Below, one piece after another: positions 36,478 to 42,201 of a stretch of DNA of 58,110 nt. Under the pieces are notes generated by a model. That model made no database searches. It was not told the origin of the DNA and saw only the letters and a list, made by a program, of their open reading frames with translations. A program made the position numbers and the translations under genes. Location: contig JBPCOJ010000024.1 of assembly GCA_051000345.1 (NCBI GenBank), positions 1 to 58,110 on the forward strand, written 5' to 3'. The DNA is from JBHENC01 sp051000345 (GTDB lineage Bacteria > Acidobacteriota > Blastocatellia > Pyrinomonadales > Pyrinomonadaceae). The stretch's first letter is position 1, and each line of letters starts with the position of its first letter.

Positions 36478-36527
36478 GTTCGGCGCAAAGCTTTACTTCT
36501 AAAGTTAGGCTGTTTGTTTCGCTTTCG

Positions 36528-36560
36528 ATGCCCGCAACGGTTAAAGTCTGTTGCGGGCAT
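36528..36560 (+). terminator. Stem-loop after the TonB receptor
   Basis: ATGCCCGCAAC (36528-36538) and GTTGCGGGCAT (36550-36560) form an 11-bp perfect stem with an 11-nt loop. It lies 25 bp after the reconstructed receptor stop and 40 bp before nagA. A T-run is lacking, so efficiency is uncertain. Confidence 0.5.
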
Positions 36561-36599
36561 TGACATGTTTCAATAGCCCTCTTAAATTCGCTGCTGTCT

Positions 36600-37805
36600 A
36601 TGAAAACAAGTGATCTTGAAAGTCGGGCGATGCTGCTGAAAAACGTTCGACTTATTGCGCCGTATATGGTTCGTGAACATGCGAGTCTGCTCCTTAAAGG
36701 CGGGCGCATTTCCCGCATCCTAGAGCATCACGAAGATTTAATGGATAGGGTTGACACGTCTTTGAATCTCGAAGGGCTAACTCTTTATCCGGGCTTTATA
36801 GATATGCACATACACGGCGCGGTGGGCGTGGATGCGATGGAGGCGAGCGCCGATGATTTGCACCGCGTCGCAAGGTTTCTCGCCGCGCACGGCGTGACTG
36901 CTTGGCTGCCGACGTTTGTGCCTGCGCCGGATGCGGATTACCGTCAAGCGACGAGCGCCGTCGAAGAATTGATTGCGACGCAGCATGAGCGATTGCCTGC
37001 CGCGCGCGCTCTCGGGCTTCACTACGAAGGGCCGTTCGTTAATGCCGCGCAGTGCGGAGCGTTGCGGACGGCGTACTTTCGCCGGTTTGCCGATGGGTCG
37101 GAGTTGGACGCGCTTCCCGTACTGCATGAAAAAAGCGCGGTGCATTTGATTACCGTTGCGCCGGAAATAGAGGGCGGCATAGAGCTTGTGCGCGAATTGC
37201 GGCGACGCAATTGGATCGTCTCCATCGGGCATACGCGCGCGTCAAGCGAAGTCTTGGACGAAGCGTGCGAAGCAGGAGCGCGCCACATGACTCACTTCCC
37301 GAATGCGATGCTCGCGCTGCATCATCGCGCGGCGGGGCCAATTGGCTGGGGACTGCTGCGCGACGACGTGACGTGCGACGTGATTGCCGACGGAGTGCAT
37401 TGCGATTCTTCGATGCTGCGGCTCATACTCAAGTGCAAGGGGGCGGAGCGAATCGCGCTCATCAGCGATGCAGTCGCGCCCGCCGGACTCGGCGACGGTG
37501 TATATGATGTATGGGGCGAGAAGATTAAGGTCACGGACAGGCGCACGAGCAATTCGCGCGGCAGCATTGCCGGTTCTGTGATAGCGATGGATGACGCCGC
37601 GCGCATGATGCTTTCGCTCGGCGTTTCAATCGAAGAAACGGCGCGGATGGCTTCACTCAATCCGGCGCGATTGCTCGGCGTAGATAAGTCGTGCGGTTCG
37701 ATTGAAAAAGGCAAGCGTGCCGATCTCGTTGCGTTGGACGAAGAAGGGCGCGTGCGGCTCACAATCGTCGGCGGCCTTATAGCCTTCGATGCAACGCACA
37801 ATTAA
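36600..37805 (+). CDS. nagA: N-acetylglucosamine-6-phosphate deacetylase
   Basis: The 401-residue amidohydrolase-fold enzyme has the metal motif FIDMHIHGAVG (H70 and H72). LHYEGPFVN supplies the metal Glu, SIGHTRAS and MTHFPNAM the further His residues, and ISDAVAPAGL the catalytic Asp. It removes acetate from GlcNAc-6-P in the cytoplasm and so joins the MurQ and kinase products to GlcN-6-P, which the SIS protein can deaminate. Length and motif order are normal. It begins just after a hairpin that separates it from the receptor and ends 33 bp before the class-A-like hydrolase. Confidence 0.95.
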   Translation: MKTSDLESRAMLLKNVRLIAPYMVREHASLLLKGGRISRILEHHEDLMDRVDTSLNLEGLTLYPGFIDMHIHGAVGVDAMEASADDLHRVARFLAAHGVTAWLPTFVPAPDADYRQATSAVEELIATQHERLPAARALGLHYEGPFVNAAQCGALRTAYFRRFADGSELDALPVLHEKSAVHLITVAPEIEGGIELVRELRRRNWIVSIGHTRASSEVLDEACEAGARHMTHFPNAMLALHHRAAGPIGWGLLRDDVTCDVIADGVHCDSSMLRLILKCKGAERIALISDAVAPAGLGDGVYDVWGEKIKVTDRRTSNSRGSIAGSVIAMDDAARMMLSLGVSIEETARMASLNPARLLGVDKSCGSIEKGKRADLVALDEEGRVRLTIVGGLIAFDATHN

Positions 37806-37838
37806 GGATAGCAAAGCTTCTTGAAAGGATGTGATGTA

Positions 37839-38840
37839 ATGACACGCAAAGTTCTGTTCACCTGTTTCGTTTGTTCGATGTTTTTCGCCGTCTGCGTCGA
37901 AGCGCAGGATAAGCAATCGCAAAGCGTTTCGCCACGCGCGCAGGCAAGCGCCGCTTCCTCTCATGCGCGCACGCTGCAATCACTCGTTGACGAAGCGGCG
38001 CGGACGGCGCTCGCGCAGTTCGGCGCGAAGAATCTTCTGGAAAAAAATCTGGCGATCACACTCGTCGATTTGCGCGATATGCAGCATCCGGCGCAGGCCA
38101 GCTTTCGCGGGCAAGAGCCGATCTATCCGGCAAGCGTCGTCAAACTTTTTTATCTCGTCGCGGCGCAGCGCCAACTCGAAGACGGAAAATTAAAAGACAC
38201 AGATGAATTGCGGCGTGCGCTGCGCGATATGATCGTCGTTTCTTCCAACGACGCAACGCATTATGTTCTGGACGCGCTGACGAACACGACGAGCGGCACG
38301 GAACTCCCCGCCGCAGAAATGCAGGAATGGGCTGTGAAGCGCAACAGCGTCAATCGCTACTTCGCGTCGCTCGGCTACGAAAAAATCAACGCCAATCAAA
38401 AGCCCTGGTGCGAAGGCCCCTACGGGCGCGACCGCATTTTCGTCGGCGCAAACTACGAGAATCGCAACAAGCTGACGACGGATGCGACGGCGCGCTTGCT
38501 CACGGAAATTGTGCGCGGTCTGGCCGTGACGCCCGCGCGCAGCCGACAGATGTTGGAACTACTGAAGCGCGACTACGCAGGCACAAGCACAGACGCGGAC
38601 GATCAAGCGCACGGCTTTTCTTCGCTTGCGCTCAAGCCCGGCGCGCGCCTCTGGTCAAAAGCAGGGTGGACGAGCACGACGCGCCACGACGCCGCTTACA
38701 TTGAACTACCGAACGGCGCGCGCTTCGTTCTCGTCACCTTCACAACCGACCATGCCAACGAACGCGACATAATCCCGTTTGTTGCACGCACGATTATTGC
38801 CGGTCTGGAATCGAAGGCTGCCGAAGATCAAGCACATTGA
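37839..38840 (+). CDS. Exported class A beta-lactamase-like serine hydrolase
   Basis: The 333-residue protein has a signal peptide (MTRKVLFTCFVCSMFFAVC). A penicillin-interacting fold shows S99-V-V-K102 in YPASVVKLF, SND in VSSNDATHY and KAGWTSTTRHDAAYIELPNG for the third box (KAG in place of KTG). The altered boxes suggest a peptidase or ancestor-like hydrolase more than an efficient antibiotic lactamase, though resistance cannot be excluded from sequence. Start ATG 37839 has AAAGGA upstream; the TTG at 37821 is not supported. It lies behind nagA and probably in the same transcript. An IS1595-type transposon sits 86 bp beyond its stop. Confidence 0.82.
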   Translation: MTRKVLFTCFVCSMFFAVCVEAQDKQSQSVSPRAQASAASSHARTLQSLVDEAARTALAQFGAKNLLEKNLAITLVDLRDMQHPAQASFRGQEPIYPASVVKLFYLVAAQRQLEDGKLKDTDELRRALRDMIVVSSNDATHYVLDALTNTTSGTELPAAEMQEWAVKRNSVNRYFASLGYEKINANQKPWCEGPYGRDRIFVGANYENRNKLTTDATARLLTEIVRGLAVTPARSRQMLELLKRDYAGTSTDADDQAHGFSSLALKPGARLWSKAGWTSTTRHDAAYIELPNGARFVLVTFTTDHANERDIIPFVARTIIAGLESKAAEDQAH

Positions 38841-38864
38841 TTCCAGCTCAAGCAATCGAGAATG

Positions 38865-38898
38865 CGAGCTTATTAGTTCGGCTAAAGCCGCTCGTTTT
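38865..38898 (+). terminator. Possible terminator after the serine hydrolase
   Basis: CGAGC (38865-38869) pairs with GCTCG (38890-38894) around an inner CGGC-taaa-GCCG hairpin, followed by TTTT. The stems are short, so this is a weak call. Confidence 0.35.
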
Positions 38899-38926
38899 GA
38901 ACAACTCTTATCCACTAGCTAAAGCT

Positions 38927-38950
38927 GGCAATTATATAGTTGACACACCA
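38927..38950 (+). repeat. Left terminal inverted repeat of the IS1595-type transposon
   Basis: 24 bp, identical to the reverse complement of 42090-42113. Its inner half contains TTGACA, used as the -35 box of the transposase promoter. Confidence 0.97.
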
Positions 38951-38968
38951 CGCTTTCTATGAGATACT
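38940..38968 (+). promoter_or_regulatory. Transposase promoter, probable leaderless mRNA
   Basis: TTGACA (38940-38945) inside the repeat and GATACT (38963-38968) are separated by exactly 17 bp. The expected transcription start is about the A of the transposase ATG at 38975, and no ribosome site precedes that ATG. Translation would then be leaderless and low, common for self-limiting transposases. Confidence 0.6.
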
Positions 38969-38974
38969 CTGCTC

Positions 38975-39919
38975 ATGGAAAACGAAAGTAACTTCCCAAA
39001 GACACTTCAAGAGGCGATTCTTTACTTCGCCGATAAAGATACATGCACAACTTTCATGGCGCAGATTCGCTGGCCTGAAGGTGTAGCTTGCCCTTACTGT
39101 GAAGGTAAGACAGTATCTTACCTTTCAACACGCCGTATCTGGAAGTGCATGAGCAAGACTTGTCATAAGCAATTCAGCGTCAAGGTTGGTACGGTGATGG
39201 AAGATTCGCCTATTGGTCTTGATAAATGGCTGTCTGCCGTGTGGCTGATTACTAATGCAAAGAATGGTATCAGCTCATGTGAGATTAGCCGCGCACTTGG
39301 CATTACACAAAAGAGCGCGTGGTTTCTTAATCACAGAATTAGGCTTGCTATGCAGACCGGAACTTTTGAGAAGCTATCAGGTCAAGTGGAAGTTGATGAA
39401 ACTTACATCGGCGGTCTTGCGCGCAACATGCACAGAGACAAGCGACACGCGAAGATTAACGGCACAGGCAGCAACGGCAAAGTTGCAGTCATGGGCTTGC
39501 TAGAGCGCAATGGTAAAGTGCGCGCCAAAGTGATTGCAGACGCGACACAGACCACGCTACACGGCGAAGTAAGACGGCACGTAGAGCAAGGCGCGGAACT
39601 GTTTACAGATGGTTGGAAAGCGTATGGCGGGTTAAGTCCCGACTATATCCATCAGGTGATTGACCACGCTGAAAAGTACGTTGACGGTCAAATTCACACG
39701 AACGGAATCGAAAACTTTTGGAGCCTTTTGAAACGCGGTATCAAGGGAACGTATGTTTCAGTCGAACCGTTTCACTTGTTCCGTTATTTAGATGAACAGG
39801 CTTTTAGATTCAACACACGTAAGGGTAAAGACGCTGACAGATTTGTTCAGGCAGTTAAGAACGTGGCGGGCAAACGATTGACTTACGAAGAATTGACGGG
39901 CGGAACTACGGAACACTGA
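38975..39919 (+). CDS. IS1595-family transposase
   Basis: The 314-residue transposase has an N-terminal zinc ribbon (CPYCEGKT, then KCMSKTCHKQFS, about residues 34-66) and a helix-turn-helix region (GISSCEISRALGITQKSAW). The ISXO2-like DDE domain has Asp in VEVDETYIGG, Asp in FTDGWKAYG and the last acidic site in TNGIENFWSLLKRG, followed by RFNTRKGKDADRF. All key residues are present and length is typical. It probably moves the whole 3.2-kb element with 8-bp target duplications. Transcription ends at a hairpin that also serves the convergent passenger operon. Confidence 0.95.
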   Translation: MENESNFPKTLQEAILYFADKDTCTTFMAQIRWPEGVACPYCEGKTVSYLSTRRIWKCMSKTCHKQFSVKVGTVMEDSPIGLDKWLSAVWLITNAKNGISSCEISRALGITQKSAWFLNHRIRLAMQTGTFEKLSGQVEVDETYIGGLARNMHRDKRHAKINGTGSNGKVAVMGLLERNGKVRAKVIADATQTTLHGEVRRHVEQGAELFTDGWKAYGGLSPDYIHQVIDHAEKYVDGQIHTNGIENFWSLLKRGIKGTYVSVEPFHLFRYLDEQAFRFNTRKGKDADRFVQAVKNVAGKRLTYEELTGGTTEH

Positions 39920-39942
39920 AAACGCCAGCAGCGAGGCAAGCG

Positions 39943-39976
39943 AAAGGGCTAGTCACTTGGCTAGCCCTTTTCTTTT
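39943..39976. terminator. Hairpin shared by transposase and passenger operon
   Basis: AAAGGGCTAG (39943-39952) and CTAGCCCTTT (39961-39970) form a 10-bp stem with an 8-nt loop, followed by TCTTTT on the plus strand. On the minus strand the stem begins with AAAGGGCTAG and is followed by CGC, so it terminates best for the transposase. The stop codon of the last passenger gene lies in the loop. Confidence 0.8.
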
Positions 39977-40114
39977 ACCCGCCTTCTCCCGCTCGCGCTC
40001 ATACTTCGCTCTTTCCTTGTCCACTTCGCTTTTCGGCACGGCGATTAAATTGCGTAGCGTTTGCTCAAAGCGTGTAAACTCCTCACTTCGCTTGCTCTTT
40101 GTTTCTTTGTTCAT
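39953..40114 (-). CDS. 53-residue charged protein, last passenger gene
   Basis: This small frame is supported by an ATGA overlap with the end of the preceding gene (ATG 40114-40112, TGA 40113-40111) and by a stop inside the terminator loop. The product is highly charged: MNKETKSKRSEEFTRFEQ, then LRNLIAVPKSEV, then a Lys/Arg/Glu helix (DKERAKYEREREKAGKRK). I recognise the general pattern ExFTRFExxLRxLIxVPKxEV from small hypothetical proteins, with no known function. It is probably a helical, possibly nucleic-acid-binding or toxin-neutralising partner of its operon mates; that role is only inference. Confidence 0.7.
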   Translation of the reverse strand: MNKETKSKRSEEFTRFEQTLRNLIAVPKSEVDKERAKYEREREKAGKRKGLAK

Positions 40115-40587
40115 TCTAATGCGCCCCGTGTGCTTGTTGGCCTAGCCATAAATCTTACGGCAGTACCATATTCATGCTCGTCATAGCCTTCAAGGACATC
40201 AAAGCTGTCGTGTTGAATATCATAATCCTTACCTAACTTACTAATCCATTTCTTGATAGTGACATCCTGCTTAGCAACATGCGTTGGCGTACCATCGGGG
40301 TCGCAATATAACACTACTTTTTCTACGCCATTTTCAAAGTCGCCGTTGTCACAGAGGCTATAACCATGAACCATGAATACACGCGCCCAAGTGTTTATCG
40401 TATCGTCTCCTGTAATACCGGGAGGCCAGTAGTAACCACCAGTTGGGTATGGCATCCAGTTCCAGTTGCGAGTTGGATTTCCAACGGCAAAGGCAATTGC
40501 GTTGTACTTCTTATCTTTGGAGCTTGCTATGCTATATCCGCCGCTTCGTAGTTTAGGGAATTTTGTTTCAAGTTCTGGATCACGCAT
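40111..40587 (-). CDS. DUF7689-like protein, passenger gene 3
   Basis: The 158-residue protein matches a family of short bacterial proteins with the order xLExxFPxL, then TSPKxxxYNCIAWAxG, then YWPP, LGYxxCDxGxxExGxEKV and PTHxAxQ, ending in SKLGxxxDIxHxxxxLEG. Here these read ELETKFPKL, KYNAIAFAVG, GYYWPPG, HGYSLCDNGDFENGVEKV, PTHVAKQ and SKLGKDYDIQHDSFDVLEG. The Cys of the NCIAWA motif, which with the later His could form a papain-like pair, is Ala here. Family recall is from memory. ATG 40587 follows the stop of the preceding gene directly (TAG-ATG), so translation is coupled. Confidence 0.7.
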   Translation of the reverse strand: MRDPELETKFPKLRSGGYSIASSKDKKYNAIAFAVGNPTRNWNWMPYPTGGYYWPPGITGDDTINTWARVFMVHGYSLCDNGDFENGVEKVVLYCDPDGTPTHVAKQDVTIKKWISKLGKDYDIQHDSFDVLEGYDEHEYGTAVRFMARPTSTRGALE

Positions 40588-41121
40588 CTATGTGAGATAG
40601 CCTTCTTTTTTACCCCAGTTTAGCCAACTTTCTAATGCCCCTTCAAATGTGTCTTCTGACTTTGCAGGGTCTTGTTTTGTAATTTCCCGCAATGCCCAAA
40701 ACCAGTGATCTGGACTTTGTTTTAGTTCACGAAGAATAAGTGGAAGCACTTCGTTTGGAACAACTTTACCCATGCCTATTATTTGCTGGTACGCGGGATA
40801 GTTTACCATCTTGTTAAAATTCGACATGTGTTCTGTGGCGTCGCGCCACTGTTCAGCAAGAAAGCGGAATGAGGATTCTAAGCTGAAATCAAGCCCTAAT
40901 TGAGTTGGTATCTTTGCGTGAACAGTAGCTTGAAAAACCGGTCTTAACTTGGCAGTTTTCCATTTGTTTTTTTTCTTGTTTAGTACGCAAGCAAGTTTGG
41001 GTGAATGGTAGTCTACCTCCCATTGCTTCGACTGGTTTAAGGACAAGACGTCTCTGCTTAAATAAAGATCGGCGCGGAAACCTTCGCTATCATGGGTGCT
41101 TTTAGTTGTATTATAGCGCAT
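40588..41121 (-). CDS. Uncharacterised passenger protein 2 with 'YQQIIGMG' C-domain
   Basis: The 177-residue product has an N-terminal part without recognisable similarity. Its C-terminal domain of about 90 residues has the pattern WRDATEHMSNFNKMVNYPA then YQQIIGMGKVVPNEVLPLIL then ELKQSPDHWFWALREIT then W-x-x-WGKKEGYL. I recall this helical domain from stand-alone hypothetical proteins often encoded beside DUF7689-like genes, as here; its function is unknown. ATG 41121, with AAAGG upstream, is preferred to the GTG before it. The gene overlaps the end of passenger gene 1 by 11 bp and abuts passenger gene 3. Confidence 0.75.
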   Translation of the reverse strand: MRYNTTKSTHDSEGFRADLYLSRDVLSLNQSKQWEVDYHSPKLACVLNKKKNKWKTAKLRPVFQATVHAKIPTQLGLDFSLESSFRFLAEQWRDATEHMSNFNKMVNYPAYQQIIGMGKVVPNEVLPLILRELKQSPDHWFWALREITKQDPAKSEDTFEGALESWLNWGKKEGYLT

Positions 41122-41953
41122 CACTGTTACCTTTTAACTGGTTTCGTTGGTCGAGAGCGTCCGTTAGTTGACGGGAGTTTTCTAGTGCCGCCTTAACTTC
41201 GATAAGAGTGCTCATTAGCCCATCTATCAATCTCTCGTCTACCGCAACGGTTATATTTTGATGCTCATCAAGTTTACCGGCTTTAGGGTTAGTATTGTGA
41301 AATGTCAGCAGGAGTAAAGCATAGGGTACTCCAACGGGTCGTGCGACATTCTTCTCATGAGTCTTTAAGACTACTTCCCAATCTATGCTCTCAAAATAAG
41401 GAACTTTGATTGAGTGCTTAAAGAAAAACTCGGCACGGTATTCTGGGGTAATAATCAACTCGCGAGCTATTGCAGCTTTTGGCTCAAGATAATCCTCGCC
41501 ACCTATCGCCTCAACCCCTCCGGCAACGAACGCTTTATTGCCTGTTAGCGCATAGGACACAACTACGCTTAACTCGCGGGGCAGTTCGGGATACCGTGTC
41601 CGTATGTCTTCAAATCCTTCGCTAAAGAGCGCGCCTTCTAACTGTATATCTTTCGCCTTGATACGGGGATAACGATCAGCAGTCCATGTTAGACCGAGTT
41701 CGTCTACCCTTTTCAACACCTTTTGAAATTCTTCGGGTGTTAGTGGCTTAACGTCTTCCTCGTATTCTTCCTCGTCCTCTTCTTCAACCACCGTTGCTTT
41801 AATTGTGGCGGATTGCCCCGACGGGTCTTTGAGTGTTATTTCACCCTTCGAGCGATTAAGGATAAACTCGTACCCCTCGCCTTGAATTGCTGGCGTGACG
41901 GCCTTCTCTTCAGTATTCGCTTCTTTCGGTCTTTGAGGATTCTCTTCGCTCAC
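41111..41953 (-). CDS. Uncharacterised passenger protein 1 (acidic linker)
   Basis: The 280-residue protein starts with a polar, probably disordered region, then a short beta part (YEFILNRSKGEITLKDPSG) and a strongly acidic linker (EEEDEEEYEED, about residues 57-67). A folded C-terminal domain of some 200 residues follows (GLTWTADRYPRIKAKDIQ onward). No signal peptide, membrane segment or known domain was recognised. GTG 41953 has GAGG at 41961-41964 as ribosome site. As first gene it follows the palindromic promoter region directly. The late segment VGVPYALLLLTFHNTNPKAG suggests a buried core, so it is likely a real cytoplasmic protein. Confidence 0.75.
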   Translation of the reverse strand: MSEENPQRPKEANTEEKAVTPAIQGEGYEFILNRSKGEITLKDPSGQSATIKATVVEEEDEEEYEEDVKPLTPEEFQKVLKRVDELGLTWTADRYPRIKAKDIQLEGALFSEGFEDIRTRYPELPRELSVVVSYALTGNKAFVAGGVEAIGGEDYLEPKAAIARELIITPEYRAEFFFKHSIKVPYFESIDWEVVLKTHEKNVARPVGVPYALLLLTFHNTNPKAGKLDEHQNITVAVDERLIDGLMSTLIEVKAALENSRQLTDALDQRNQLKGNSDAL

Positions 41954-42019
41954 TTGTTACCTCACACGCTATTGCTGATTTGTTCCGAATGTTAGATGCT
42001 ACGTCGAGGTACTAAACAG

Positions 42020-42069
42020 CCTGTAGAAAGATAGCATATCTACCTACAGGACTGTAGGTCAATATGACC
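42020..42069 (-). promoter_or_regulatory. Passenger operon promoter with three overlapping palindromes
   Basis: On the minus strand TTGACC (42062-42057) and TATGCT (42038-42033) are spaced 18 bp. Three dyads cover them. CCTGTAG with CTACAGG as outer arms and AGATA-gca-TATCT as inner arms spans 42020-42050. ACCTACAG-ga-CTGTAGGT spans 42042-42059. GGTCA-ATA-TGACC spans 42057-42069 over the -35 box. CTGTAG/CTACAG half-sites occur three times. This is the picture of a tightly repressed promoter; the repressor may be one of the passenger proteins. Confidence 0.65.
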
Positions 42070-42089
42070 AAAAACCAATTACTGTTGTT

Positions 42090-42113
42090 TGGTGTGTCAA
42101 CTATATAATTGCC
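42090..42113 (-). repeat. Right terminal inverted repeat of the IS1595-type transposon
   Basis: 24 bp, perfect inverted copy of the left end. No suitable -10 box follows its TTGACA, so outward-in transcription from this end seems to rely on a different promoter. Confidence 0.97.
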
Positions 42114-42201
42114 CTAAAGCTAATGGCAATTAATCTCTTCCAACAGAGATTAGGCGCTTCGCGTACATAGGGAAACGTCCCGCTTCGCTTGTTGCTTCCT
42201 A

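Larger units (their letters stand above)
38927..42113. mobile_element. IS1595-type transposon, 3,187 bp, with four-gene passenger operon
   Basis: Perfect 24-bp terminal inverted repeats (38927-38950 and 42090-42113, outer end GGCAATTATATAG) bound the element. An 8-bp target duplication CTAAAGCT (38919-38926 and 42114-42121) proves recent transposition into a gap between two convergent genes. It carries a transposase on the plus strand and four overlapping genes on the minus strand that converge on a shared hairpin. Passenger-carrying members are known in the IS1595 family. GC content inside is visibly lower than in the flanks, indicating a foreign origin. Both repeats, the duplication and all frames are intact, so the element should be functional. 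Confidence 0.95.

Noticed and set aside
37839..38840. Active class A antibiotic resistance gene
   Set aside because: The fold is right but the third box is KAG, the SDN box is SND and the context is cell-wall salvage, so a resistance claim is not supported.
39957..40145. 62-codon plus-strand frame after the transposase
   Set aside because: It is antisense to the 53-residue passenger gene and begins inside the terminator.
42122..42152. Hairpin TAATCTC/GAGATTA as a transposon end
   Set aside because: It lies outside the target duplication and belongs to the original sequence, perhaps a weak terminator of the symporter.
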